Source: Syntrophaceae bacterium UBA2280 (GTDB lineage Bacteria; Desulfobacterota; Syntrophia; Syntrophales; Smithellaceae). From it: 53,848 bases of DNA. This document shows positions 8,483-18,585 of the stretch, piece by piece (position 1 is the stretch's first letter; each line of letters begins with the position of its first letter). The notes under the pieces were generated by a model, which ran no database searches, was not told where the DNA came from, and saw only the letters and a list, made by a program, of their open reading frames with translations. The position numbers and the translations under genes were made by a program. The stretch spans positions 1 through 53,848 of the forward strand of contig DDWS01000039.1 of the NCBI GenBank assembly GCA_002347685.1, read 5' to 3'.

Positions 8483-9810
8483 ACGCTGCGCAGGTCAACA
8501 TTATAGGCGGCGGACTTGCCGGTTGTGAAGCGGCCTGGCAGCTTCTGAAGAGAGGCCATAACGTTCATCTTTTTGAAATGAAACCGGTGTCATTTTCTCC
8601 GGCTCACAAGATGGACCATCTGGCCGAACTGGTCTGCAGCAATTCGTTTAAATCCAATGCGCTTGACAGTGCTCCCGGTCTTCTGAAAAGTGAAATGCGG
8701 CGGCTGGATTCCCTGATTCTCTCCGTCGCCGACAAAACGGCCGTGCCGGCCGGCCAGGCACTGGCCGTGGACCGGATCGCCTTTTCGCGCGGTGTGGAGA
8801 AACAACTCCTGCAGCAGAAGAATTTCACGCTGAGCCGGATTGAAATCACCGAAATCCCGCCTGAACACCTGACCATTATTGCCACAGGCCCTCTAACCTC
8901 TGACGGCCTTGCGCAGTCCATTTCTCAGGCTCTCGGCAGTTCCTATCTTTATTTTTACGACGCCATCGCACCGATTGTAGAGACGGACTCCATTGATATG
9001 GGAAAGGTCTACTGGGCTTCGCGCTACGACAAAGGCACACCGGACTATCTGAACTGCCCTCTTTCCGTTAACGAATATCAAACCTTCCACCGGGAGCTCC
9101 TATCGGGAAATAAAGTCGCCGCCAAACCGTTTGAGGACATCCGACACTTTGAAGGCTGTCTGCCCATTGAAGTTCTGGCCGCGCGCGGCGAAGACACACT
9201 CGCCTTCGGACCGATGAAGCCGGTGGGACTGCTTCATCCGCAAACCGGCGAGATGCCTTACGCTGTGGTTCAACTGCGCAAGGAGAATCATTCCGGCAGT
9301 CTTCTGAATATGGTGGGCTTTCAAACCAAACTCACCTGGCCCGAACAGGAAAGAATCTTCCGCCTGATCCCCGGACTGGAAAACGCGCAATTCGCCAGAA
9401 TGGGCAGCATTCACCGCAACACTTATATTCACTCCCCTTCGCTGCTTCAGACGTCGCTGCAGCTCAAAACGGATCCCCGGTTGTTTTTTGCCGGCCAGAT
9501 TACCGGCGTGGAAGGTTACATGGAATCTACAGCCATGGGGCTTCTGGCAGGATTGAACGCTGCGGCGGTTCTCGAAGGCAGGCGCCTCGATCCGCCACCG
9601 GCATCCACAGCCATAGGCGCGCTGGCGCACTACATTACCTCTGACGATGCGGCAAATAACTTTCAGCCGATGAACATCAATTTCGGAATCCTGAAGACGC
9701 TAGCGGCAAATAAAATGAAGAAAAAGGAAAAACATCTTTTATATGTCGGGAGGGCCCTTCAGGATTTAAGCGAATGGATGAATACGCTCCCGTCGCCGGG
9801 CCATTCGTAA
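8479..9810 (+). CDS. trmFO: folate/FAD-dependent tRNA (uracil-5-)-methyltransferase TrmFO
   Basis: TrmFO makes 5-methyluridine at position 54 of tRNA using methylene-tetrahydrofolate and FADH2. The 443-residue protein opens with the FAD-binding NIIGGGLAGCEAAWQL. It continues with the family-specific ELVCSNSFKSNALDSAPGLL, and near the C-terminus has FFAGQITGVEGYMESTAMG. An in-frame extension upstream is only read-through of the topA zinc-finger region; the true start is the ATG at 8479, overlapping the topA stop and preceded by AGAGGA. The topA-trmFO order is common in anaerobes and Firmicutes that lack TrmA. Confidence 0.95.
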   Translation: MNAAQVNIIGGGLAGCEAAWQLLKRGHNVHLFEMKPVSFSPAHKMDHLAELVCSNSFKSNALDSAPGLLKSEMRRLDSLILSVADKTAVPAGQALAVDRIAFSRGVEKQLLQQKNFTLSRIEITEIPPEHLTIIATGPLTSDGLAQSISQALGSSYLYFYDAIAPIVETDSIDMGKVYWASRYDKGTPDYLNCPLSVNEYQTFHRELLSGNKVAAKPFEDIRHFEGCLPIEVLAARGEDTLAFGPMKPVGLLHPQTGEMPYAVVQLRKENHSGSLLNMVGFQTKLTWPEQERIFRLIPGLENAQFARMGSIHRNTYIHSPSLLQTSLQLKTDPRLFFAGQITGVEGYMESTAMGLLAGLNAAAVLEGRRLDPPPASTAIGALAHYITSDDAANNFQPMNINFGILKTLAANKMKKKEKHLLYVGRALQDLSEWMNTLPSPGHS

Positions 9811-9833
9811 AAAAGCAGCGCCTGTTGTGGCCA

Positions 9834-11279
9834 TTATTTTTCGTGAAGAAAGTACTGCGCGGGATTGATGCCGAGTCCTTCCGGTGAAAGCCCGCGAACA
9901 ATGTTGAGGCGCTCCGTCGAAGCTTTCATGGCCTGACCGGCAAGATAGATGTCTTCTCCGCGCCCCAGCTCACCGCCCCCTTGATCCACCAGGCACATCA
10001 CCAAAGGCATGCTGCGCTCCGACTCATCAGGATAATCCATGACAAGCGCGATACGGCCGTCACTTAATTCCACAACCGATCCGACAGGAAAAATGCCCAT
10101 CATATCAATGAAGCGCTTCAGCAGAATTCTGTCGAAATGGATTCCCGCTTCCTGCCACATTTTTCGCAGGGCTTCATCAGGCGTATAGGAATGCGGCCTG
10201 TAGGCGCGCTGGGCGGTCAAGGCTTCGTAGACATCGGCAATGCGAAGAATCTTCCCCAGCAGGCTCAGACGGTCCATAAACACGGTGCGGGGATAACCGG
10301 TCATGTCCGGATTCAAATGGTGTTCAAACGGACCGAGAATAATTCTGGATCTGAGTGCCTCCGGAGCGTTCAGCATAAGAATTTGCCTGACACCAATCAG
10401 GGGATGCGCCCTCATCTGTTCCCACTCGCTTTCACTGAGCGCTCCTTGTTTGAGCAACACTTCCTTGGAGACCCCGATTTTACCCAGATCATGAAGCAGC
10501 CCGCAGACGGAAAGATACTCCAGCGACACGTCTGACAATCCGATATGTCTTCCCAGACAAGTCGCAAGCAGGGACACGTTGACGGAGTGCGTATAGGTAT
10601 AATCGTCATAATCCTTGATGGTTGCCAGACCAATCATCAGAGCCTTGTCTTCCCGGATCAGATCCACAATGTTCTGGGCCAGCCGCCTGGCTTTGCGCAC
10701 CCCCACCATACCCTTTGAGGCTTTCCGCGCCACGTCCATAACCGTTTCTACGGCATGAAAATATGTGTTTCTTGCCTTTTCATAAAGCTTTTCCTCATGA
10801 GAAGCCGCCTCTTCAGCCTGGTCATCGTCGAGCTTCGGAGATACCTGCACCCATACAAGCCCGACTTCCCGCAGCTTACGGTCCAGCCATCCGGACGGAT
10901 CTCTCTCCTGAAGGGCTCCGGTGAACAATCGCGCGAACAGCAGAATATCCTCGGATGAAGCATTTCGTGAAGCCTGCAGGAAACGGATACCGCCGATACG
11001 CCGCCTGGAGAAAAACTCCACCATGGCACTGACCACGCCGGCTCCATCCCTGCGGTACGGCAACCTTTCTCCGCCGATATGAAACCGGCCCCGCCACAGC
11101 ACAAGGCCGATGTCACCCGCGACGGTGATTTCATTGAGGATGGATTGAAAAGAGTGAACACTCTTCCCTACTAGCTGATTGTTGTCACGGTATATTCGCG
11201 CGGTATGGATCATGTGGTACAGGCTTCGCAAAAAATCGTGCCCGAATCGAACCGGGAGGGTCTGCTGATCCGACATCAT
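9834..11279 (-). CDS. HD-GYP domain protein, probable cyclic-di-GMP phosphodiesterase
   Basis: A 481-residue signalling protein. The C-terminal half is an HD-GYP domain with HSVNVS (H231), LLHDLGKIG (H263-D264), HPLIG (H292), FEHH (320-321) and GYP (328-330), so all metal-binding positions appear present. The usual 'HHE' is replaced by HHL, which may change the metal centre or activity. Residues 16-112 form an N-terminal domain similar to that of the upstream HEAT-repeat protein (GGERLP versus GGHEMH). No membrane segment is seen, so it is probably cytoplasmic. The start ATG at 11279 follows AAAGGAGGT and overlaps the upstream gene by 4 bases. c-di-GMP hydrolysis is inferred from the family. 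Confidence 0.88.
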   Translation of the reverse strand: MMSDQQTLPVRFGHDFLRSLYHMIHTARIYRDNNQLVGKSVHSFQSILNEITVAGDIGLVLWRGRFHIGGERLPYRRDGAGVVSAMVEFFSRRRIGGIRFLQASRNASSEDILLFARLFTGALQERDPSGWLDRKLREVGLVWVQVSPKLDDDQAEEAASHEEKLYEKARNTYFHAVETVMDVARKASKGMVGVRKARRLAQNIVDLIREDKALMIGLATIKDYDDYTYTHSVNVSLLATCLGRHIGLSDVSLEYLSVCGLLHDLGKIGVSKEVLLKQGALSESEWEQMRAHPLIGVRQILMLNAPEALRSRIILGPFEHHLNPDMTGYPRTVFMDRLSLLGKILRIADVYEALTAQRAYRPHSYTPDEALRKMWQEAGIHFDRILLKRFIDMMGIFPVGSVVELSDGRIALVMDYPDESERSMPLVMCLVDQGGGELGRGEDIYLAGQAMKASTERLNIVRGLSPEGLGINPAQYFLHEK

Positions 11280-12967
11280 TGACCTCCTTTGCGTTTCACC
11301 GCGCTGCCGTCCATTACTGCACGGGCGGCCCTGCGGGGGGAGGGAAACAGGCTTCGACCGGCCTGCTGTATGACCTGCCGGGCTTCAGGAATCTTCAGGG
11401 CGGCAAGGGCAAGTGCAGCAGCACGGCGTTCAGAATCGACAAGCGCTCCCGGCATCCACTTCCGACGCATTAATCTTTCCTTAAGGAAAGCAACGCACTG
11501 CTGCGAGCCGCACTTTCCCAGTGCCTTGAAGCAATCGGTCATATAATCCGTCTGCCCCGCGTCGAACCTCCGGCTTTTCAGATACGACACCAAAAGTTGC
11601 TCGGCAACCGGGTCTCTTTCACGTCCGAGCTGTTTCAGGATAATCCGCCGCACGGCTTCATCTGGATCGTCGATGAGCTGAAACAATTGTGCAGGCGGAC
11701 TCATGCGTCCATGGAAAACGGTTTTCAGCGCAAGTCTGCGCACCGGAGCCGATGAATGCCGGGTCAACCTCATCAGGCATTCCACCACCGCGGGTCCGCC
11801 GACTCTGTATAAAACGGGAACAAGTCGCGCAACCATTCTGTCATCCGAGTGATCCGTCAGCACGACCAGAGGACCGGGATCACGACGCGACAGAACCACC
11901 ATCGCATCCTCGAAAATCTTTTCATACGGGTCCGGCAGATGAGCCAGCAGCAGAGGCGCAAGTGTATCTAAGGCGCGGGGATGCAGACACTGAAACATTC
12001 GCCCGAGTGTTTCGGCCTCCGACATGGAAACAAGGGTCCATTCTTCCTGAAAGGGACCAATGCTGTCGGCACCTGATATGCCGATGAAAAACTCTTCAAT
12101 CAGCCTGCCTGCGCCGGGTGCTTTCAATTGACCGGGTTTCAACCCGTAACGCAATCCTTCAAGAATGGTCAACGAGGCTTTATAGTGGTGACGGACAAGA
12201 GAACCTTTAAATTCTTTAGATAAAACCGCCAGAATCATTCCGACATCGCCTTCATCCTCATATTGAAGAAGGCTGTCTAAAAGCATATTCAGATGGGAAA
12301 ATGCGGACGCCTTTTCCTCATCTTCGACCATCTTCGTCAACTCGTCTTGCTCCAGGGAGGTCAACTCCACCATCCCCGGATCAATTGGAGGGTCTTCCAG
12401 CGGCGCGCAGGCGTCCGGCAAGGCGGACTTCGCCTGCGGGCTTACGGCGTGAAATGTTGAAACGGTAGCCGTCTGCTCCGGAGACAGTTCAAATAATAAA
12501 TCGGCCACCTCATATTGTGCGTGAGGAAAGTGGGCCTCCCAGAAAGCTGTGACAATATCGCCCTCCGGTTCCACCGACAACACCGTATAACGGTTAATAA
12601 TCGATAATATCTGCTGGATTTCCTCAAGAGTGACGCCTTCCATTAATTCCAGCCAACGGATACCGTCACGAAACAGCGTGAAAGGCAGGGTTCCTTCTTC
12701 GAGCGGCCCCGAATGCATCTCATGGCCACCGCACAAGACACGGTTCCTTTCAATTTCAATCCGAAATTCACCGATCTTCCGTATATATTCCTCCAACTGC
12801 GCGTGGCATCGACTGACAGCACTCACGCATAGACTATGCCCTTCGGGATAAAGCGAAAGGTTTTTACTTGCCAGCAAAAGACTGACAAAGACCTTGCGCG
12901 CGTCGCTTTGCACCTGGGTCAAATCACTTTTTCCTCTTTGAATCAAAAGATTATCCTTCATATTCAT
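11276..12967 (-). CDS. HEAT-repeat protein with the same N-terminal domain as its HD-GYP neighbour
   Basis: A 563-residue cytoplasmic protein without a name I can give. Residues about 26-117 resemble residues 16-112 of the HD-GYP protein encoded next to it. Both show a helical start with L-x-L-Y, a conserved V/I-rich strand, a CGG or IGG turn and a following helix. The C-terminal half (about 300-540) has HEAT-like helical pairs, for example MRLTRHSSAPVRRLALKTV and QLIDDPDEAVRRIILKQL. A PEST-like acidic linker lies in between. The 4-base overlap with the HD-GYP gene implies translational coupling, so the two proteins probably interact or share a ligand. Confidence 0.8.
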   Translation of the reverse strand: MNMKDNLLIQRGKSDLTQVQSDARKVFVSLLLASKNLSLYPEGHSLCVSAVSRCHAQLEEYIRKIGEFRIEIERNRVLCGGHEMHSGPLEEGTLPFTLFRDGIRWLELMEGVTLEEIQQILSIINRYTVLSVEPEGDIVTAFWEAHFPHAQYEVADLLFELSPEQTATVSTFHAVSPQAKSALPDACAPLEDPPIDPGMVELTSLEQDELTKMVEDEEKASAFSHLNMLLDSLLQYEDEGDVGMILAVLSKEFKGSLVRHHYKASLTILEGLRYGLKPGQLKAPGAGRLIEEFFIGISGADSIGPFQEEWTLVSMSEAETLGRMFQCLHPRALDTLAPLLLAHLPDPYEKIFEDAMVVLSRRDPGPLVVLTDHSDDRMVARLVPVLYRVGGPAVVECLMRLTRHSSAPVRRLALKTVFHGRMSPPAQLFQLIDDPDEAVRRIILKQLGRERDPVAEQLLVSYLKSRRFDAGQTDYMTDCFKALGKCGSQQCVAFLKERLMRRKWMPGALVDSERRAAALALAALKIPEARQVIQQAGRSLFPSPRRAARAVMDGSAVKRKGGQ

Positions 12968-13180
12968 TCATAAACCGGTTGATCAGTACACCCATATATT
13001 ATCTATATCGGTAAACAAGCGCAATCCCTTTTGAAAATATTTTTCATCTTATCGGAACCTATAGATCCATTGCGTATTGACCGCGTCTGCCTTTCGTGCT
13101 AGGAAACCTCTGGTAAATTCGAAGATATAGACAGGTTTTGCCGGTCGATTCTTCTTTTTTAAAACCCCAAGGAGGATATT

Positions 13181-14053
13181 GTGAATTTTCAGGAATTGAT
13201 CTTCGCCCTCGAATCATACTGGCATTCCAAAGGATGTGTCATTCAGCAGCCCTATGATATGGAAGTTGGGGCCGGAACCTTTCATCCCGCCACCTGTCTG
13301 CGCGCGTTGGGACCGGAACCCTGGAACGTGGCCTATGTTCAGCCCTCCCGCCGCCCGACCGACGGCCGTTACGGTGAAAACCCCAACCGTCTTCAGCATT
13401 ATTACCAGTACCAGGTGATTATGAAGCCCTCACCGCTCAATATCCAGGAGCTCTATCTCGATTCACTCAAAAGCTTCGGCATTGATCCGCTCGAACATGA
13501 CATCCGGTTTGTCGAGGATGACTGGGAATCGCCCACACTCGGCGCCTGGGGACTAGGCTGGGAGGTCTGGCTCGACGGCATGGAAATCTCCCAGTTCACA
13601 TACTTCCAGCAGGTGGGCGGTTTCGACTGCAATCCGGTATGCGCCGAACTGACTTACGGCACGGAACGAATCGCCATGTATATTCAGGGCGTCAACAACG
13701 TCTACGATCTGCAATGGACGGATAACATCAAATACGGCGACGTTCACCATAAGGGCGAGGTCGAATTTTCCACCTATAATTTTGAAGTGGCCGACATTCC
13801 AATGCTGCGCAAACTCTTTGACACCTACGAGGAGGAAGCCATGCGCATCGCCGAAAAAAATCTGGCGCTTCCCGCTTATGACTACTGCCTGAAATGCTCC
13901 CACACCTTCAACCTGCTCAACGCGCGCGGCGCGATCAGCGTCGCGGAGCGCACAAGCTACATTGGCCGGGTTCGCAATCTGGCCAGAATCAGCGCGGAAC
14001 TCTACATGAAACAACGTGAAGAAATGGGCTTCCCCCTCTTAAAGAATAAATAG
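13181..14053 (+). CDS. glyQ: glycine--tRNA ligase alpha subunit
   Basis: Catalytic subunit of the bacterial alpha2beta2 glycyl-tRNA synthetase, 290 residues, the usual length. Family signatures include the N-terminal LESYWHSKGCVIQQPYDMEV, PSRRPTDGRYGENPNRLQHY, and FTYFQQVGGFDCNPV. The start is GTG at 13181 after a strong AAGGAGG. It lies 16 bases before glyS in an obvious two-gene operon. Confidence 0.97.
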   Translation: MNFQELIFALESYWHSKGCVIQQPYDMEVGAGTFHPATCLRALGPEPWNVAYVQPSRRPTDGRYGENPNRLQHYYQYQVIMKPSPLNIQELYLDSLKSFGIDPLEHDIRFVEDDWESPTLGAWGLGWEVWLDGMEISQFTYFQQVGGFDCNPVCAELTYGTERIAMYIQGVNNVYDLQWTDNIKYGDVHHKGEVEFSTYNFEVADIPMLRKLFDTYEEEAMRIAEKNLALPAYDYCLKCSHTFNLLNARGAISVAERTSYIGRVRNLARISAELYMKQREEMGFPLLKNK

Positions 14054-14069
14054 ATGATCTGGAGACATC

Positions 14070-16142
14070 ATGAGTAACGAACTGCTATTCGAAATCGGCA
14101 CCGAGGAAATTCCCGCGGGATTTTTATCCAAAGCGGTGGTGGACATGGAAGGCATCCTGCGTAAAACCCTGACGGAAAAACGCATTGCCTTTGAAGGGAT
14201 AAAATGTCTGGCGACACCGCGCAGGCTGGTTGTCCACATATCCGGTCTGGCACAAAAGCAGGAAGATCAAACCATTGAAAAACTCGGCCCTGCGAAGAAA
14301 TCGGCATTTGATGAAAACGGGCAACCGACCAAAGCCGCTGCAGGATTTGCCAGAGGCCAGGGCCTGGAAGTCTCTCAACTTGAAACCATCGTAACGGAGA
14401 AGGGCGAGTATCTGGGCGCCCGCAAGACCATCGCAGGACGTCCGACCGCTCAAGAGCTTCCTGACATTCTAAAATACTTTCTTTTATCCATCCCGTTTCG
14501 CAAATCCATGCGCTGGGCCGGCTATGAACTGCGTTTCGCGCGCCCGGTGCACTGGCTTCTGGCACTCTACTGCGGAAACGTCATCCCTCTGAAAATCGAA
14601 GACATTGAAAGCTCCAACACCTCACGCGGCCATCGGTTTATGAACCCTGAAACATTCGAGGTTTCCGACTTTGCAGATTACCTGAATAAAACCCGGAACC
14701 ATTTTGTCATCGCCGACCCTGCCGAACGCAAAACGATTATTCTTGACGAGGCCCAAAAATCGGCGGCCGAAGTCGGCGGCAAACTCTTGTACACGGAAGA
14801 GCTGCTCGACACGATCAGCTTTATCGTGGAATTTCCGGTCATTGTCCGCGGCGGCTTCGACGATTCTTATCTGAAAATCCCCAAGGAAGTCCTGACCACC
14901 ACCATGATTTCTCATCAGAAATATTTTCCTGTGGTGGATGACGAAGGACGTCTGCTGCCCTATTTCATAGCGGTGAGCAATACAAAACCGCGTGATCTGT
15001 CCGTGGTTTCCCGTGGCAACGAACGGGTGCTGGCAGCAAGGCTCGCAGACGCACAATTCTTCTTTGAAGAAGACAAGAAAGTCCCATTGGAGAATCGTGT
15101 GGAATCCCTGAAAAAGGTTGTTTTTCACACTCTTTTAGGAACCTCTCATAAGAAGGTGATGCGTTTCAGAAAGCTTGCGGCAAAAATCGCACAGAAAGTG
15201 AAACCATCCGCTAAAAAAGATGTCGACCGCGCCGCGCTTCTGGCCAAAGCGGATCTTGAATCGCTCATGGTTGGTGAATTTTCCGAGCTCCAAGGCATTA
15301 TGGGTCGCGAATACGCCCTTTTGGCCGGTGAAAAACCTGCCGTCGCCCATGCCATCTATGAACATTATTTGCCGATCGCGGCCGGAGGTGACCTGCCCGA
15401 GACAGACGAAGGCGCCATTGTCGGCATTGCCGACAAAATCGATACGATCGTCGGTTTTTTCAGCGTCGGTCTGCCGCCAACCGGCACAGCCGACCCCTTT
15501 GCCCTGCGTCGCCAGGCTTTGGGCGTCATCAATATTATTCTTGCCAGGCGCTATCCGTTAAATCTAAATTTCCTGATCGACGAGAGCCTGACCCTCCTCA
15601 AAGAGGTGCTAAAAAAACCCGCAGAGGATATTAAGGAAGATGTTCTTGAATTTTTTAAAGGACGCCTTCATAACCAGTTGATCGCCCAGGGCTGCGCCTA
15701 TGATACGGTGGACGCTGTTTTGGCGACAGATATCGGTGACCTCGTGGGTGTCTACGAAAAAATCCAGGCATTGCAGTCTTTCCGTCAAAATCCGGAATTT
15801 GAACCCATTTCTATCGCTTTTAAACGCGTGGATAATATTCTGAAAGACTTTGCAGGTGGACCGATCGATGTCAATTTGCTGTCCGCCGAAGCGGAAATTC
15901 GTCTTTTTTCCGCTTATGAGGATATTAAAGAGCGCGTAGAAAAAGGAATCGCTGAAAGGGATTTTCCAGCCGCCCTCAACCGGCTGGCTGCCATACGCCC
16001 CGCGGTGGATGCCTTCTTCGATTCTGTGATGGTCATGGACAAAGACGAACAGATCCGCTCAAACCGGCTTTCACTGCTTTCGCAGATATCGGCACTTTTC
16101 CACAAAATCGCGGATTTTTCAAAAATCGTCACAGCGGGCTGA
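14070..16142 (+). CDS. glyS: glycine--tRNA ligase beta subunit
   Basis: tRNA-recognition subunit of glycyl-tRNA synthetase, 690 residues, normal length. It begins with the typical LLFEIGTEEIPAGF. It contains the TPRRLVVHISGLA, SMRWAGYELRFARPVHW and TTMISHQKYFPVVD motifs, an HD-like portion (ELQGIMGREYA) and a C-terminal DALR-type anticodon-binding region. A good GGAGA precedes the ATG. It is the last gene of the glyQS unit. Confidence 0.97.
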   Translation: MSNELLFEIGTEEIPAGFLSKAVVDMEGILRKTLTEKRIAFEGIKCLATPRRLVVHISGLAQKQEDQTIEKLGPAKKSAFDENGQPTKAAAGFARGQGLEVSQLETIVTEKGEYLGARKTIAGRPTAQELPDILKYFLLSIPFRKSMRWAGYELRFARPVHWLLALYCGNVIPLKIEDIESSNTSRGHRFMNPETFEVSDFADYLNKTRNHFVIADPAERKTIILDEAQKSAAEVGGKLLYTEELLDTISFIVEFPVIVRGGFDDSYLKIPKEVLTTTMISHQKYFPVVDDEGRLLPYFIAVSNTKPRDLSVVSRGNERVLAARLADAQFFFEEDKKVPLENRVESLKKVVFHTLLGTSHKKVMRFRKLAAKIAQKVKPSAKKDVDRAALLAKADLESLMVGEFSELQGIMGREYALLAGEKPAVAHAIYEHYLPIAAGGDLPETDEGAIVGIADKIDTIVGFFSVGLPPTGTADPFALRRQALGVINIILARRYPLNLNFLIDESLTLLKEVLKKPAEDIKEDVLEFFKGRLHNQLIAQGCAYDTVDAVLATDIGDLVGVYEKIQALQSFRQNPEFEPISIAFKRVDNILKDFAGGPIDVNLLSAEAEIRLFSAYEDIKERVEKGIAERDFPAALNRLAAIRPAVDAFFDSVMVMDKDEQIRSNRLSLLSQISALFHKIADFSKIVTAG

Positions 16143-16154
16143 GAAATTCCGTAA

Positions 16155-16170
16155 TGGCATAATTCTCGCA
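16155..16170 (+). promoter_or_regulatory. sigma-54-like -24/-12 promoter before the first PilB-like gene
   Basis: TGGCATAATTCTCGCA has GG at 16156-16157 and GC at 16168-16169, exactly the N10 spacing of sigma-54 promoters. It matches the TGGCAC-N5-TTGCA consensus except for two positions. It lies about 115 bases before the 16288 start. A sigma-54 activator is encoded at 21405 in the same cluster. Confidence 0.5.
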
Positions 16171-16287
16171 TAATTAAAAAAATTGATTTCCGCGAGAAAA
16201 TTTACCTGTATCACAGAATTTTTTTCGGGATTATGCCGATAACAATCAGGGAATGCACCCGATCAAAGAGACGAGAGAAGATACCCG

Positions 16288-18585
16288 ATGAGTTTTCAAT
16301 TCAAGCCCGATTCGCTGTCCAGCCTTGATGAAAAGTTGCGGATACGAAAAAATCTGCAGGATATCACCAATCGAATCCACGCGGCGCAGAATATCGCACA
16401 GATTCTGGTGGACTTAAAAGACGGCATTCTCAATTTATTCAACGCCCAATCCATCACCATTTACGTCATCGATAAGCCGCGCGATGAAATCTATTCCATG
16501 TTTCTTGCCGGGTCACAGCTCAAAGAAATCCGGCTTCCGATCAGCTCTCAGAGCATCGCCGGTTATGTCGCCAATACTTACAACATTGTGAACATCAGCG
16601 ACGCCTATAATTCGTCTGAATTAAAGGCTCTCGACTTTGAGCTGACCTTTGACGACAGCTGGGATAAAAAATCCGGCTATAAAACGCGGCAAATTCTGGC
16701 CACACCGATCTTCTACGAAGATCAGCTTATGGGGGTCATCCAGATTCTCAACCGTAAATACGGTGAGGGAAAATTCTCCGATGAAGAGGTAGGCCTGGCC
16801 GTTGAAATTGCGGAAGTTCTGGGTGTCGCCTTTTATAATCAGCAGCGTTTCGAACGCCGCCGGAAAACACGGTTCGATTTTCTGCTCACACGCGGCCTCA
16901 TCAAAGAGGAGGAACTCGAGGCAGCCTGGTCGGAAGCACGTGAAAAAAAGGAATCCATCGAATATTTCCTGATGCGAAAGCACCGCATTTCCAAGGATGA
17001 CATCGGTCATTCTTTCGAAGAATTCTATCGCTGCCGTTTCATACAATACAACGATAAAACCGTAATCCCCGGTGATCTGATCAAAAACCTGAAGAAGGAC
17101 TACCTTCGGCGCGAACTGTGGGTACCGCTGGAGAAAATCGACAACACCATCCATGTTGTCGTCGACGACCCCAATAATATCCTGAAAAGAGACGCCATTG
17201 AGAATCTCCTGAAAACAAAAAAAATTAAATATGATATCGCCCTGCCTGAAGACATCCTGAAATTCATCAATCTTTTTTTCCACACTTCCGACAGCGAACA
17301 TTCTTTCAACGATCTTCTGGGACGTCTCGACGACGACGACAGAGGTTATGACGATGAAGAAGGCAGCGACATGGTCACGGAATCCGACAGCGTGATTATG
17401 CAGCTGGTCAATAAAATCATCAACGATGCCTACAACCGGCGGGCTTCCGATATTCACGTCGAACCGAATGTCGGCAAAAAAAATGTAGAGATCCGCTTTC
17501 GGGTGGACGGCGACTGTTCCCTTTATCAAACCGTCCCTTTCAGCTATCGCGCCGCGATTATTTCCCGCATCAAAATCATGTCGAATCTGGACATCACCGT
17601 TAAAAGACTGCCGCAGGACGGCAAAATCAAATTCCGCCGTTCCACCGGCGATGAAATGGAACTTCGCGTGGCATCCATTCCCACCCAGGGCGGTGTCGAG
17701 GATGTCGTCATGCGCCTTCTGGCCAAAGGGGAAACCATGCCGCTTTCGGACATGGCCCTGCTCAAACGCAATTACAACGAGATATTGAATATTATATCGA
17801 AGCCTTACGGCATGATGCTGGTCGTCGGCCCCACTGGCTCCGGCAAAACAACCACGCTGCACGCCGCATTACACCAGATCAACCGGCCGGACCGGAAAAT
17901 ATGGACGGCGGAGGACCCTGTGGAAATCACGCAATACGGTCTGCGTCAGGTGCAGGTACAGCCGAAAATCGGATTTGACTTTGCGGCTGCCATGCGGTCT
18001 TTTCTGCGCGCCGATCCGGATATCATCATGGTTGGTGAAATGCGTGATTTTGAAACGGCCAAAATCGGTGTTGAAGCCTCACTGACTGGCCATCTGGTGT
18101 TCAGTACACTCCACACCAACAGCGCATCGGAAACCATCGTCCGGCTTCTTGATATGGGAATTGATCCCCTGAACTTTGCCGACGCACTGCTGGGCATTCT
18201 TGCACAACGCCTTGTCCGGACGTTATGCCAGACCTGTAAGGAGCACTATCATCCATCAAAAGAAGAATTTGAAGAGATCGTTGAAAGTTTCGGCCCGGAA
18301 GCGTTTTCCAAGTTAGGCATACGCTATAATGATGATTTCAAACTGTTCCGCCCTAAAGGGTGTGATATCTGTGATAAAACGGGCTACAAAGGCAGAATGG
18401 GCATTCATGAACTGCTGGTTGCCAGTGACGGCATCAAAAGAATGGTGCAGAAGCATGATACGGTGGAGGTCATGCGGAACCAGGCCATGGCCGAAGGGAT
18501 GACCACCCTCTTACAGGATGGTATTATTAAGGCCTTACAAGGATTGACGGACTTCAAACAGGTCCGTCGCGTCTGCATCAAATAA
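16288..18585 (+). CDS. GAF-MshEN-GspE/PilB-type assembly ATPase (active site intact)
   Basis: A 765-residue secretion/pilus-type ATPase. Residues about 25-190 form a GAF sensor domain (NLFNAQSITIYVID, ATPIFYEDQLMGVIQILNRK). A MshEN/T2SSE N-terminal domain follows, of the type that can bind c-di-GMP, then the ATPase: GPTGSGKTTT with Walker lysine K520, the EDPVE Asp box, DIIMVGEMRD, and the STLHTN His box. Near the C-terminus two CxxC pairs (LCQTCKEHYH and GCDICDKTGY) form the usual zinc site. All catalytic motifs are intact. It resembles PilB (type IV pilus extension) or GspE. No other pilus genes are nearby, and a GAF domain on such an ATPase suggests direct control by a small ligand. Confidence 0.9.
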   Translation: MSFQFKPDSLSSLDEKLRIRKNLQDITNRIHAAQNIAQILVDLKDGILNLFNAQSITIYVIDKPRDEIYSMFLAGSQLKEIRLPISSQSIAGYVANTYNIVNISDAYNSSELKALDFELTFDDSWDKKSGYKTRQILATPIFYEDQLMGVIQILNRKYGEGKFSDEEVGLAVEIAEVLGVAFYNQQRFERRRKTRFDFLLTRGLIKEEELEAAWSEAREKKESIEYFLMRKHRISKDDIGHSFEEFYRCRFIQYNDKTVIPGDLIKNLKKDYLRRELWVPLEKIDNTIHVVVDDPNNILKRDAIENLLKTKKIKYDIALPEDILKFINLFFHTSDSEHSFNDLLGRLDDDDRGYDDEEGSDMVTESDSVIMQLVNKIINDAYNRRASDIHVEPNVGKKNVEIRFRVDGDCSLYQTVPFSYRAAIISRIKIMSNLDITVKRLPQDGKIKFRRSTGDEMELRVASIPTQGGVEDVVMRLLAKGETMPLSDMALLKRNYNEILNIISKPYGMMLVVGPTGSGKTTTLHAALHQINRPDRKIWTAEDPVEITQYGLRQVQVQPKIGFDFAAAMRSFLRADPDIIMVGEMRDFETAKIGVEASLTGHLVFSTLHTNSASETIVRLLDMGIDPLNFADALLGILAQRLVRTLCQTCKEHYHPSKEEFEEIVESFGPEAFSKLGIRYNDDFKLFRPKGCDICDKTGYKGRMGIHELLVASDGIKRMVQKHDTVEVMRNQAMAEGMTTLLQDGIIKALQGLTDFKQVRRVCIK

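Noticed and set aside
16621..17862. 413-codon open frame antisense to the PilB-like gene
   Set aside because: Shadow of the ATPase gene; the sense strand has all domain motifs.
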